From Planctomycetes bacterium MalM25 (GTDB lineage Bacteria; Planctomycetota; Planctomycetia; Pirellulales; Lacipirellulaceae): a DNA stretch of 64,000 nucleotides. Shown here one piece after another: positions 26,140-35,263 of this stretch (positions are counted from its first letter, which is position 1; each line of letters begins with the position of its first letter). A model generated the notes under the pieces. It ran no database searches. It was not told the origin of the DNA and saw only the letters and a list, made by a program, of their open reading frames with translations. Made by a program: the position numbers and the translations under genes. The DNA lies in NCBI GenBank assembly GCA_007745835.1, contig CP036424.1, positions 3,087,968 through 3,151,967 of the forward strand. Reading direction: 5' to 3'.

Positions 26140-27276
26140 ATGACTCCGCGACCCAACCGACGCCGCCCCGCCCACCGCCGAGGAGCGATCCTGGTGCTGG
26201 TGGCCATCCTGCTGCCGATCTTCGTCATCATGGCGGCGTTCGCCATCGACCTGGCGTGGATGCAACTGGTGCGCACCGAGCTGCGCACCGCCACGGACTC
26301 CGCCTCGCGGGCCGGGGCCAAGACGCTTTCGATGCAACAGAACCAGGCCGCTGCGGAACGCGCGGCGATCGACGCCGCCAGCCGCAACCTGGTGGCGGGC
26401 CAGGGCCTTATCCTGGAACCGGGCGACGTTGACTTCGGCGAATGCACCCAAGCGAACTCGAACGCTCGGTTCATCTTTCGTGAGAACGCCCCGATCACCA
26501 ATGCGGTGAAAGTCGAAGGGCGCCGCACGGCGGGATCGCCCGGTGGCGAGGTCGATCTGTTTTTCGGCTCCGTGCTGGGAACGAAGGCTTTCGAGCCCGT
26601 CATGAACGCCACCTCAACGGTGCTGGACCGCGACATCTGCTTGGTGATCGACCGTTCGGGCTCCATGGGACTCGACATCAGCTTCCCGGGCACGGGCAAC
26701 GGTCAGAACTGCGGACCGCTGAGCCGGAGGACGCGGTTCTACGCCTTGGCGCTCGCGATCGAGGCGTTCTTGGGCGAGTTGGAACTCACGATCCCCGAGG
26801 AGCAGATCTCGCTCGTCAGCTACAGCACGAAGACCACGAGGTCCTGCTCGGGTGGACGCCTCCGCTTCAAGACGGCCGAGGAGCACGACAAGCTGACTGT
26901 CGACTACAACAAAATCACCGAGTCGATGGATGAGTTCCTCCTCAAAGGGATCGGTGGGGGCACCGCCATCGGAGAAGGTCTCAAGCAAGGGATCAAGACG
27001 CTGAACGGCGCACGTCCGCTGGCGATGAAGACCATCGTCCTCATGACCGACGGCCGCCACAACTCGGGCGTGACCCCCGAACGGGTCGCGCCGAGCGCCG
27101 CGAGCAAGGACATCACCGTCCACACGGTGACCTTCAGCCCCAACGCCGACACGGGCCGCATGAAACGGGTCGCCGAACTGACCGGGGGCCGCCACTTCCA
27201 CGCCGACACCGCTTCGGACCTGGCGCTCGTGTTCCGCGAGATCGCTCGCACCCTGCCGGTCCTGGTCACCGAGTGA
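26140..27276 (+). CDS. TadG-like protein with von Willebrand A domain
   Basis: A 378-aa protein. The N-terminus RRGAILVLVAILLPIFVIMA is the TadG/TadE-type helix. Residues ~165-375 form a vWA domain: the MIDAS D-x-S-x-S motif is DRSGSMG with Asp171, Ser173 and Ser175; a Thr in GGGTAIGEGL and Asp in VLMTDGRHN complete it. In TadG proteins the vWA part is periplasmic and binds a metal and a partner. It begins 5 nt after the first TadE gene and ends 10 nt before the second. Confidence 0.88.
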   Translation: MTPRPNRRRPAHRRGAILVLVAILLPIFVIMAAFAIDLAWMQLVRTELRTATDSASRAGAKTLSMQQNQAAAERAAIDAASRNLVAGQGLILEPGDVDFGECTQANSNARFIFRENAPITNAVKVEGRRTAGSPGGEVDLFFGSVLGTKAFEPVMNATSTVLDRDICLVIDRSGSMGLDISFPGTGNGQNCGPLSRRTRFYALALAIEAFLGELELTIPEEQISLVSYSTKTTRSCSGGRLRFKTAEEHDKLTVDYNKITESMDEFLLKGIGGGTAIGEGLKQGIKTLNGARPLAMKTIVLMTDGRHNSGVTPERVAPSAASKDITVHTVTFSPNADTGRMKRVAELTGGRHFHADTASDLALVFREIARTLPVLVTE

Positions 27277-27286
27277 GCCACCATCG

Positions 27287-27700
27287 ATGAGACACCCAAG
27301 AAACCGCCGCAACGATCGACGAGGCGCCACGATGGTCGAGTTCGCCATCGTCGCGCCGGTATTCTTCTTGCTGGTGCTTACGATGTTTGAGTTCACCCGG
27401 CTGAACGTGCTGCGTCACACCGCGGACAACGCCGCGTACGAAGCGGCCCGGGCGGCGATGGTGCCCGGTTCGGACGCCGCCTCCGCAACCGCCAAGGCCA
27501 ACCAACTGCTGAACGTTGTTGGGGCCCGGGGCGCCACGGTGACGATCAACCCTTCCAACATCACGACGGCAACCGATGAGGTGACGGTCACGGTCTCGGT
27601 ACCACTCGATCAGAACGGGTGGGTCGCGCCCAAGTTCACCAGGGGTGACACGTTCACCACCAGTTCGACCGTGCGGACCGAACGCGTCCGCACACACTAA
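27287..27700 (+). CDS. TadE-like pseudopilin (copy 2)
   Basis: A 137-aa protein. NDRRGATMVEFAIVAPVFFL is a canonical TadE motif: Gly at -1 and Glu at +5 of the predicted processed form, followed by a hydrophobic helix. The C-terminal ~90 residues are Thr/Val-rich beta-strand sequence (ITTATDEVTVTVSVPL). It is closer to the classic TadE pattern than copy 1. It ends the three-gene cluster. No tadA ATPase, tadB/C or rcpA secretin gene lies in this window. Confidence 0.85.
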   Translation: MRHPRNRRNDRRGATMVEFAIVAPVFFLLVLTMFEFTRLNVLRHTADNAAYEAARAAMVPGSDAASATAKANQLLNVVGARGATVTINPSNITTATDEVTVTVSVPLDQNGWVAPKFTRGDTFTTSSTVRTERVRTH

Positions 27701-27777
27701 GCCCACGGGGGCGCTAGACAGGCCGGGCTCAACGGCGAAACTCGCTACAGGAAACCACCTAGCGAGGAGAGCCCCGA

Positions 27778-28599
27778 GTGAGTCGCGAACCGGTCAGCGT
27801 CGATATCCGCGGCCAGATGGTCGTCCTGGGCACCGGCACCAGCGTCGGCGTGCCGGCCATCGGCTGCGGCTGCCCCGTTTGCACCAGCGACAACCCCAAG
27901 AATCGACGCACGCGCTGCAGCGTGATCCTCGGGCTGCCCGAGGGGAACCTGCTGATCGACACGTCGCCCGACCTGCGACATCAACTGCTGCGTGAGGGGA
28001 TCGGAATCGTTCACGCGGTCCTGTACACGCACGAGCACGCCGACCACCTGTTCGGGCTCGACGACCTACGGCTGATGCAATTCTACCTGGGCGGCCCGGT
28101 GCCGCTGTACTGCGAGGAGTGGACCGAGCAGCGCATCCGCAAGTCGTTCGACTACGCCTTCGGCAGGACGCGCAACACGCACCCCGGCGCCACGCCGCAG
28201 CTGACCTTCGAGCGGATCGGCGCCGTGAACGAGGGCTGGCCCGAGTTCGAGGTCCTGGGAGCCCGCGTCACCGCGGTGCGGCAGCACCACGGACCGAACT
28301 TCGACACGCTCGGTTTCCGATTCGGAAACGTCGCCTACTGCACCGACCTGAGCGGCATGCCCGAAGAGAGCCAGGAACGGCTGCACGGGCTCGACGTGCT
28401 GATCCTCGACGCGCTGCGTCCCGAAGGGCACTCGACCCACCTGAGCGTCGAGCAAGCGGTCTCGCTCGCCGAGAAGCTGGGCGCGAAACGGACCTACTTC
28501 ACGCACATGTGCCACGACCTCGAGCACGAGGCGACCTGCGCCGCCCTGCCTGACGGCGTTGACCTCGCCTACGACGGGCTGCGGATCCCGCTCACCTGA
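27778..28599 (+). CDS. PhnP-like MBL-fold phosphodiesterase
   Basis: A 273-aa metallo-beta-lactamase-fold hydrolase from GTG 27778, with GAGGAG ~8 nt upstream. It shows the GTGTSVGVPAIGCGCPVC start with Cys30, Cys32 and Cys35, a zinc-knuckle feature of the PhnP subgroup. The metal site is THEHADH (His85, His87, Asp89, His90), with further His at VRQHHGPN, DLSGMPEE and the C-terminal THMCHDLEHE. PhnP cleaves ribosyl cyclic phosphates in phosphonate use; here no phn genes are adjacent, so the substrate may be another cyclic phosphate. It converges with prc, 5 nt away. Confidence 0.85.
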   Translation: MSREPVSVDIRGQMVVLGTGTSVGVPAIGCGCPVCTSDNPKNRRTRCSVILGLPEGNLLIDTSPDLRHQLLREGIGIVHAVLYTHEHADHLFGLDDLRLMQFYLGGPVPLYCEEWTEQRIRKSFDYAFGRTRNTHPGATPQLTFERIGAVNEGWPEFEVLGARVTAVRQHHGPNFDTLGFRFGNVAYCTDLSGMPEESQERLHGLDVLILDALRPEGHSTHLSVEQAVSLAEKLGAKRTYFTHMCHDLEHEATCAALPDGVDLAYDGLRIPLT

Positions 28600-28604
28600 G
28601 CGGC

Positions 28605-30806
28605 TCAGCGAGCGATCGCGAGCTTGTTGGCTTGCAGCAAGCGAACGTAGTCGATCGTGATGGACATCGCTTCGCGGTTGTAGTGGTCATCCAGATCGAA
28701 GACCGGCTTGTCCGAGTCGCTCATCTGCTCGCCCATCTCCTTCTTCTCCTTGTCCTCGTCGAGCTCCTCACGCTCGGCGAGGAACTCGGACAGATTGAGC
28801 GTCAGATCGGTGTTGTCCTTCTGGGTCTCGTACTTGTCGATCTTCTTGAGGTCATCGGCGAAGTCCTCCGAACGACTCACTCGCTCGTCGGAGAGGCTTT
28901 GCAGCTGGCTGGCGATCTGGCCGCCCGCCATGCCGTGGAAGTCGTGCCGCAGAGCGCGGACCCGGTCGAAGGCGAGGGCGTAGTCCATCTCGGCCTCGGT
29001 GATCCCCTCGAGGTGGTCGGTGAGGGCCGGGATCCGGATGTCGGCCAGCACGCCCCGGTTCTGGGTGCTATCGCCGCCGGGTCGGTAGAACTGCTGGATC
29101 GTCATCTTCAGCGCGCCCAGGTTGCCCGCCCGACCGAAGAGCTTGTTGCCCAGGTCGAAGAGCTGCTGCACGGTCCCCTTGCCGTGGGTCGACTCGTCGC
29201 CGACGACGATGCCGCGGCCGTAGTCCTGCACGGCGCCGGCGAAGATCTCACTCGCCGAGGCGCTGAAGCGGTTGGTGAGCACTACGAGCGGACCGTCCCA
29301 CATCATGCCGGGGCTGTCGTCGGCGTAGGGGATGGTGCGACCGTCGGTCCCTTTCACCTGGACGACCGGGCCCTGGTCGATGAACAGGCCGGTCAGGTTG
29401 ACCGCCTCGGTGAGCGAACCGCCCCCGTTGAAGCGGAGATCGACCACGACGGCGTCGATCGGGCGGCCGGCGGCGGCCTCCTTGTCGAAGCCATCGAGCA
29501 GCCGGCGGACGTCACGGGTGACGCTCTTGTAGTTGGGCAGCCCGGCGCGGGCCCCCTCCATGTCCATGTAGAAGCTCGGAAGATCGATCACGCCGAGCCG
29601 GTACGGCTGGCCGTTCGCCTTGGGGGGGAGACCGAGGTCGGCTCCCTCAATGATGACGCTGCGGGCCTCTTGGTTCTTCAGCTCGATCCGGTCGCGAGTA
29701 ATGATGTACTCGACCAGGTCATTCGGGTTATCGACCGGCTTCACTTGCAAACGGACGATCGTGCCGCGTTTGCCGCGGATCAGCTTCACAACGTCGTTCA
29801 GCTTCATATCGACGATGTCTTCCATCGGGCCTTCGGTGTTCTGACCGACGCCAACGATCTTGTCGCCCTTGGTGAGCGATCCCTCCTGGTCGGCGGCTCC
29901 GCCGGCGATGACCTCGGCGACCTCGGTGTAGCCGTCGTCGCTGCGGAGCGAGGCCCCGATGCCGTCCAGCTCGAGCCGCATCTGGATGTTGAAGTTCTCC
30001 AGCGTTGAGGGGCTCATGTAGCTGGAGTGCGGGTCGAAACCGCTGGTGAGCGCCGTCACGTACAGCTCGAGCAGCTCGTCGCTCGAAGTCTGGTTCCAAC
30101 GCTTGCGGAGGCTGCTGTAACGCTTGCGGAGACGCACGCGGGCGTCGGAGAGGTCGGCGTCCTCGCCGAGTTGGATCCCGGGGCCGATCTTCAGCCCGGG
30201 GAGCGGCTCGCTCGCCGGCGCGCCCTCGGCCAACTCGGGGTCGGTCTCGGTGATCTTGAGCATCAGGTCGAACTTGACCCGCTTCCGCCAACGGTCGGAG
30301 GCCTCTTCCGGGGTGCGCGGGTAGGTCGCCGAGTCGGCGTCGGTGACCATCCGCTCGTCCACGGTGAAGTCATGCTCGGCATCGACCCACTTGAGAGCGG
30401 TTTCGACGCGTTCCTCTAGCCGCGCCAAGAAACGGGCGAAGACCGTGTGGGCGAAGTCGACGTTGCCCGAGCGGAAGTAATCGTCAAGCCGGTCACGGTT
30501 GCGGGCGAACTCGTCGATGTCCGACTGGTAGAAGTAGAGCTTTAGCGGGTCGAGCGATTCGAGGAACGACTCGAGACACCGCTGGGAGATCGTGTCGTCG
30601 ATCGCCTGCCGCGAGATGTGCTTCTGCTCGAGCAGGAACCGGACCGACCGAGCGATGGTCTGCGTCTGGCGGTCGGGCGGCGCGGGGGCGGCGAGGACTG
30701 GCGCCACCGTGACTACCGCCGCCAGGGCGAGCAGTCCGGCCTTGGCGGCCCTCCTCAGCGAAAATCCAGCGCGGACGGGGCCCAGACGACGGACGGAGTC
30801 GATCAT
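28605..30806 (-). CDS. prc: C-terminal processing (tail-specific) protease, S41 family
   Basis: A 733-aa periplasmic protease from ATG 30806, chosen because it begins a clear signal peptide (basic start, GLLALAAVVTVAPVLA); a GTG at 30878 adds 24 residues. Layout follows Prc/Tsp: an N-terminal helical domain, PDZ (~240-330, DGIGASLRSDDGYTEV), the S41 catalytic core and a C-terminal DUF3340-like domain. The Ser is in SASASE (second Ser, residue ~517) and the Lys in HGKGTVQ (residue ~543), both in the spacing of E. coli Tsp. It degrades or trims proteins by their C-termini, so PEP-CTERM or lipoprotein precursors are possible substrates (inference). Confidence 0.9.
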   Translation of the reverse strand: MIDSVRRLGPVRAGFSLRRAAKAGLLALAAVVTVAPVLAAPAPPDRQTQTIARSVRFLLEQKHISRQAIDDTISQRCLESFLESLDPLKLYFYQSDIDEFARNRDRLDDYFRSGNVDFAHTVFARFLARLEERVETALKWVDAEHDFTVDERMVTDADSATYPRTPEEASDRWRKRVKFDLMLKITETDPELAEGAPASEPLPGLKIGPGIQLGEDADLSDARVRLRKRYSSLRKRWNQTSSDELLELYVTALTSGFDPHSSYMSPSTLENFNIQMRLELDGIGASLRSDDGYTEVAEVIAGGAADQEGSLTKGDKIVGVGQNTEGPMEDIVDMKLNDVVKLIRGKRGTIVRLQVKPVDNPNDLVEYIITRDRIELKNQEARSVIIEGADLGLPPKANGQPYRLGVIDLPSFYMDMEGARAGLPNYKSVTRDVRRLLDGFDKEAAAGRPIDAVVVDLRFNGGGSLTEAVNLTGLFIDQGPVVQVKGTDGRTIPYADDSPGMMWDGPLVVLTNRFSASASEIFAGAVQDYGRGIVVGDESTHGKGTVQQLFDLGNKLFGRAGNLGALKMTIQQFYRPGGDSTQNRGVLADIRIPALTDHLEGITEAEMDYALAFDRVRALRHDFHGMAGGQIASQLQSLSDERVSRSEDFADDLKKIDKYETQKDNTDLTLNLSEFLAEREELDEDKEKKEMGEQMSDSDKPVFDLDDHYNREAMSITIDYVRLLQANKLAIAR

Positions 30807-31092
30807 GCCGTGTAGCTCGACGGGGATTGCGAGGAGTCGAAAGGCCTGGCGATAAGGTCTCTCTTCGGCGCTCGACACGGGACGCCATAAGACCAGTCTG
30901 ACCGGTCCCGCAGCCTCCCGGCGTCGCGCCCCGAGGGACCAAACGCACTAAACCAAATTCACCAAACAACTTGCAGAATATCGGCGTCCTGCAAACGGGG
31001 CAAGATCGCCAAGATGTAGCGATTAGCGGACCGGATCGGTCGCGCCACGCGACTCCTACGCTCAGCGGCGGGCCTTGGTTCAGGGCGACCGC

Positions 31093-32205
31093 TCAGAGGT
31101 CCTGCTCGGGCGCCGCTTTCTCCGCCGCTTCGCCTCGGCGGAACAGCCGGAGGAGCCGTCGGGGTCGGACCTCGACTGAAATCGAGGGGGGCCCGTTCTG
31201 CGGTTTCGGAGACCCGATGTCCTCGCTTGGCGTCCGACCGGACGCCACGAGGCGAGTCACCTGCCAGCGGGTCTTGGCGCCGGCGGCGTCGAACTCGGTG
31301 ACCGCCTCCTGGTGGAGACCGCCCGGGGCGTCGAAGCCGTGGATCGCGAACGCCTCGGTCCGCTCGCCGGTGGGGTGCTCGGTCGTCGATTCAACCTGCC
31401 AGGTCGCCGTGAGTTCGTCGCCGTAAATCGTGGGCGTTCCGAAGCGTGTCACCCCTTCGATCGCGAGCGGCCCCGCATCACTTCCGAGGACAGTTTGACC
31501 CTGGCGGCGAAGCACCGCGGGCTCGTTCTGATCGGAAACATAAAGCGTCAGTTTCTCGGCCCGTAACTCCGAGCCCGACTCGATCAACCAGGTGCGACAC
31601 GGCACGGCCAAGTCACCGAGGCTGATCGAGGTCGGCTCGCCCGCCATGATGGCGACAACCGGCTCCTCAACCGAACGGTCGTTAACCAACCAGAGCTCCT
31701 GCGTCTCGATCGGTCCGGGCGTGCGACGGCCGGCGAGTTCGACAACGGGTTCGATCGACAGCGTGTACGTCCGATCGCCAACCGCGACGAGGCGTTCGGT
31801 CCGCTCGCTCACGCTCCGTCCCGCGAAGGCGCCCGACTCGTCGAAGACCTCCGAGATGGTCTGCAGCCGTCGCCAAGCTCCTGGCTCGTAACGAACCCAC
31901 GGGTGACTCGCACGGAGCGTCGCGCGCAACTGCTCACCCTTATCAGCGTCGGGCGTCTCGGCGCCGGGCGAGGGCGTTTCGGCTTCGGCGAGCGCTGGTT
32001 CGGACTCCGGCTCGACCGACGAGCCCTCGACGGGCGCTCGTCTCTTCAAGATCGACTTCTCGCTCAACGCCTCGGCTCCGCTCTCCGAGGGCGGAAGCGG
32101 CGGCGCGACGAAAGGCTGGGCTTCGCTCAACTCTAGCGCAAGGGCGCCCACGACGCACTGGGTGCAGAGAGTGAGCGAGAGAATCCAGGCGAAGCGGGAA
32201 GGCAT
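31093..32205 (-). CDS. Secreted hypothetical protein
   Basis: A 370-aa protein from ATG 32205; the 100 residues coded further upstream do not look authentic. Residues 1-23 form a signal peptide (MPSRFAWILSLTLCTQCVVG). A Glu/Ala/Pro-rich linker spans ~27-85, then a beta-rich domain to ~340. The tail is Arg-rich (RPRRLLRLFRRGE). No family was recognised; the phrase RYEPGAWRRLQTISEVFDESG may be a family marker. A -10-like TATACT lies ~38 nt upstream on the same strand. It follows the SelA-like gene in the same direction. Confidence 0.6.
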   Translation of the reverse strand: MPSRFAWILSLTLCTQCVVGALALELSEAQPFVAPPLPPSESGAEALSEKSILKRRAPVEGSSVEPESEPALAEAETPSPGAETPDADKGEQLRATLRASHPWVRYEPGAWRRLQTISEVFDESGAFAGRSVSERTERLVAVGDRTYTLSIEPVVELAGRRTPGPIETQELWLVNDRSVEEPVVAIMAGEPTSISLGDLAVPCRTWLIESGSELRAEKLTLYVSDQNEPAVLRRQGQTVLGSDAGPLAIEGVTRFGTPTIYGDELTATWQVESTTEHPTGERTEAFAIHGFDAPGGLHQEAVTEFDAAGAKTRWQVTRLVASGRTPSEDIGSPKPQNGPPSISVEVRPRRLLRLFRRGEAAEKAAPEQDL

Positions 32206-32242
32206 ACGTGCAGTCGGCGGGGGCGTCGAGTCGCAGCCCCGT

Positions 32243-32248
32243 AGTATA
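32243..32248 (-). promoter_or_regulatory. -10-like box of the secreted hypothetical gene
   Basis: On the minus strand the hexamer reads TATACT (5/6 to TATAAT). No good -35 is seen 16-18 bp upstream. The predicted transcript start near 32236 would give a ~30-nt leader to ATG 32205. Confidence 0.3.
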
Positions 32249-32269
32249 ACCGCCATCCGACGCCTTTTT

Positions 32270-33622
32270 TCAGCCACTCTGCCCCTCCGACGGCTCTCCC
32301 TGGAGCGGCTCGGCCCCGAAAGCAGCGGCGATCGACCGGTCCTGGCTGGCGAAGACCGACCGTAAATCGAGGCTAAGACCCCTTTCGGTCTGCCCCAAGA
32401 CGAGGCCCGGGCCCCGCTTGGAGACGGCGGAGAGCAACTCGCTGGGGCTCCCCTCCGGCGTGATCTCCACACACCAACCGGGGCGAAGCCCGCCGGCAAT
32501 CTCAACGGCCTCGGCGGAGGCGACCCCCTCGGCGACGGCGATCAGCGGGGCGAGGCGTTCAGCGCGCGTGCGTAGGTTTTCCTGCGGCGCATCGAGCAAC
32601 TGGTGCAAGGGGTGCGTGAATCGGAGCGAATCGGGCTGATCGAAGAGTGCCAGAGTCGCCGCCAGCGCCGCGTCGAGCATGGGATCGATCAGATCGGCAC
32701 GCGCCGCGCCGCTCGCATTGATGCGTTCAAGAACCGAACGCTTGCCGAGCAGCAGGCCGCCCACCGGCCCACCAAGCAGGCCGCCGGTCGCCACGATCGC
32801 CGCGTCCACACCGGCGTCGAGTGTCTCCTCGATCGAGGGCGTCGTGTCTCCGTAGGCGGGCGTGTCGTTGCGTGGTCGAGCGGGGCCGCAATCGACGAGG
32901 CTCGCGGCGCCGTGGCGACTGGCGAGCGACGCCAGCTCTTCCGCCAACGGAGTCGCCCCGCCGCCGGGGCGGTGCAGCACAAGGCGACGTTCCGAACCGC
33001 TCGCCTTGGCCTCTTCGAGAGCCGTTTCGTAATCAGCCAGGGTCGCCGCGTCGGTGGCCCCCACCTCGCGGAGTGTGACGCCGGCACGGCGGGCTACTTC
33101 GTCCAAGCGGACGCCCTCGACGAGCTCGCGCATCTCGCTGCGTCCGACGACCGCTACGCCTCCGCCGGCCAGCGACTCCATCGCGACACTCAACGCGGCG
33201 ACAGGCGAAGAGCACAAACTCGCCGCCTCGCACGGCAGCAATCGGGTCGCAACCGAGGCGGCCGCTCCATGCTCGCGTCGGAATCCCTCGGCAACCGCCA
33301 ACGCCGCTTCGCGCGCCGCAGCGGGCAACGGCGGAGCGGCCCAACCGGTTAGCAAGTCGCCCGTCGCGTTGATCGAGGGCGGAGCGACAGGCGTCGATGG
33401 ATCGTTGAGCCGGCGGACGAGCTTCTCGAATAGCTCACCGGGGGCGATCGATTGCAACTCTTCGGCTCGCCGCGACACCTCGGCGCCCAGGCCGCTCAAC
33501 GCTGCGCGGACCTGTGCGGCGGCGTTCGAGCGGTTGACGCGATCGATCGTCGTCTTGATCCGCGGGTTCTCGAGCAGCTCATCGAGCGACGGGAGCTGCG
33601 ACAGGAAGTCGGGGCCGGGCAT
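32270..33622 (-). CDS. SelA-like PLP-fold protein lacking the catalytic lysine
   Basis: A 450-aa protein with the overall sequence of SelA, the selenocysteine synthase family (PLP fold type I). The N-terminus LPSLDELLENPRIKTTIDRV and the core INATGDLL match SelA. In SelA the PLP-binding Lys precedes LLGGP (GDKLLGGP); here the text is ATGGLLGGPVGG, with Gly281 at the Lys place. The later HPLHQLLDAPQENLRTRAERL also aligns. No alternative Lys was seen near the site. It may be a PLP-independent or non-catalytic paralogue. I saw no selB, selD or tRNA-Sec in the window, so a link to selenium is unsupported. Confidence 0.75.
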   Translation of the reverse strand: MPGPDFLSQLPSLDELLENPRIKTTIDRVNRSNAAAQVRAALSGLGAEVSRRAEELQSIAPGELFEKLVRRLNDPSTPVAPPSINATGDLLTGWAAPPLPAAAREAALAVAEGFRREHGAAASVATRLLPCEAASLCSSPVAALSVAMESLAGGGVAVVGRSEMRELVEGVRLDEVARRAGVTLREVGATDAATLADYETALEEAKASGSERRLVLHRPGGGATPLAEELASLASRHGAASLVDCGPARPRNDTPAYGDTTPSIEETLDAGVDAAIVATGGLLGGPVGGLLLGKRSVLERINASGAARADLIDPMLDAALAATLALFDQPDSLRFTHPLHQLLDAPQENLRTRAERLAPLIAVAEGVASAEAVEIAGGLRPGWCVEITPEGSPSELLSAVSKRGPGLVLGQTERGLSLDLRSVFASQDRSIAAAFGAEPLQGEPSEGQSG

Positions 33623-33690
33623 GAGTGGGCGTCTACCAAGGCGTGGGATTCACGCTCGGTTGTAGACCGCCGCCCGCTCCGCTCCAAGCG

Positions 33691-34209
33691 TCAGCGGCGG
33701 GTGCCAACGCGTTCTTGGGCCAGGAAACCTTGCACCGTCTGCGAACCCTCGGGCTCCTTGGCGGGCGTCATCAGCCGCGACCAGAAGCCGGGGCTGTCGT
33801 TCTTCGCCGTGCGGGCCGTGTCATCCCCGCCGAAGGGGAGGCTGCTCATCGCCGAGCCCCAGGCGTTGCGGACCTTGTCCGAGGCGTCCTTAGACCCAGT
33901 GGCGACCTTATCGAGGGCGCGCGAGATCGGGTTGCCGCCCGGTTGCCCCGGCGTGGCCGCCTTGTCGCCCCCACCGAAGCCCGGCTTCCAGGAGAGCTTG
34001 GGCATCTCGACCTTCGGCCAGCCGATCTTGAACAGGGGCGAATCGACCATGGCGGATTCACCATCGGCGGCGGCAGTCGCTGCCGATGAGTCGGTTCCCT
34101 TGCTCTCGCCGCCCCCAGGCCACCAGCTCGGGGCTTCGGCCGAGGCGGGTCCGGCGATCGAGGCGATCAGGCAGAGGGCGAACAAGCGGATTGTGGCTTT
34201 CACGGTCAT
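33691..34209 (-). CDS. Small secreted hypothetical protein
   Basis: A 172-aa protein with a signal peptide (ATIRLFALCLIASIAGPASA). The mature part is low in complexity: Gly/Ser/Pro-rich with Trp-containing short phrases (WWPGGG, IGWPKVEMPKLSWKPGF), consistent with an extended cell-surface or wall-associated protein. No domain was recognised. The start at 34209 faces proC divergently; the 190-bp spacer shows no clear promoter. Confidence 0.55.
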   Translation of the reverse strand: MTVKATIRLFALCLIASIAGPASAEAPSWWPGGGESKGTDSSAATAAADGESAMVDSPLFKIGWPKVEMPKLSWKPGFGGGDKAATPGQPGGNPISRALDKVATGSKDASDKVRNAWGSAMSSLPFGGDDTARTAKNDSPGFWSRLMTPAKEPEGSQTVQGFLAQERVGTRR

Positions 34210-34399
34210 CGGAGAATCGGCTCCATCCCAAGGGTCGCGTGGCGTCGGGATCCGGGTCCCGTCGATACGGATCGTCGGAGGCTTCCAAAACGCTCCGACG
34301 GCGTCCAGACCAACCGCCCGCGATTGAGGCCAAACCGACGGCGCCCTAGCATCAAGGGTCCGCTGGCGCTAGCTATCCCCCCGCAAGGCGACGACCCCC

Positions 34400-35233
34400 G
34401 TGACCCAAACCCCGCAAATTGACGGCGTGATCGCCTTCCTCGGCGCCGGCCGCATGGCTCAGGCGCTGGCCGCCGGTTTTGTGGAGGCCGGCCTCACCCC
34501 GCCCGACCAGATCGTCGCCTACGACCCGTCCGCCCCGGCGGGCGAGGCGTTCCAGGCGGCCGTTGGCGACGGCAGCCGCCTGGCCGCGACGCCGGCAGAA
34601 GCCGCGCAGGACGCCAAGTACGTCTTTCTGGCGGTCAAACCGGCCTACGCCGCTGAGGCAATTGCTTCGATCCGTGACGGCTGGAGCGACAAGCAGGCTC
34701 TGGTCTCGGTCGCGGCCGGCGTGACGATCGAGACGCTCGAATCGGGCCTGCCGAAGGGCGCCGCCGTGGTCCGCGTGATGCCCAACACCCCTTGCCTCGT
34801 AGGCAAGGGGGCGAGCGGCTACGCCCTCGGCGAGCACGCTTCGGCCGATCAGGGCGAGCAGGTCGGCCGGCTGCTCTCCGCGGTCGGCTTGGCGAGCGAA
34901 GTCCCCGAAAAGCTGCTCGACGCGGTGACCGGACTCTCGGGCTCCGGGCCGGCGTTCGTCTACACTATGATCGAGGCCCTCGCCGACGGCGGCGTGCGGG
35001 CGGGCCTGCCCCGCGACCTGGCTGCCCAGCTCGCGGCGCGCACCGTCGCGGGCGCCGCCGAGATGGTGCTCGCCACCGGTCAGCACCCGGCCGCACTCCG
35101 CGACGCGGTCGCCAGCCCGGGCGGCACGACCATCGCCGGCCTCGCCGAGATCGAGCGGCACGGCGTGCGGACCGCACTGATCGAAGCGGTCACCGCCGCC
35201 GCGAACCGTTCGGCCGAGCTCGGCTCGAAGTAA
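34400..35233 (+). CDS. proC: Pyrroline-5-carboxylate reductase
   Basis: A 277-aa enzyme from GTG 34400 that reduces pyrroline-5-carboxylate to proline with NAD(P)H, the last proline-biosynthesis step. The N-terminal Rossmann domain has IAFLGAGRMAQALAAGF; FLAVKPAYA follows. The C-terminal dimerisation domain carries VTGLSGSGPAFVYTMIEALADGGVRAG and the signature near AVASPGGTTIAGL. Length is typical (~270). Two small unknown genes follow in the same direction (30 and 41 nt spacing). Confidence 0.95.
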   Translation: MTQTPQIDGVIAFLGAGRMAQALAAGFVEAGLTPPDQIVAYDPSAPAGEAFQAAVGDGSRLAATPAEAAQDAKYVFLAVKPAYAAEAIASIRDGWSDKQALVSVAAGVTIETLESGLPKGAAVVRVMPNTPCLVGKGASGYALGEHASADQGEQVGRLLSAVGLASEVPEKLLDAVTGLSGSGPAFVYTMIEALADGGVRAGLPRDLAAQLAARTVAGAAEMVLATGQHPAALRDAVASPGGTTIAGLAEIERHGVRTALIEAVTAAANRSAELGSK

Positions 35234-35263
35234 CCCCCTTACCCACCCGCAGGATCCTGCCCC

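Noticed and set aside
28632-30008. 458-codon plus-strand frame opposite prc
   Set aside because: Shadow of the S41 protease gene; no motif, no start region.
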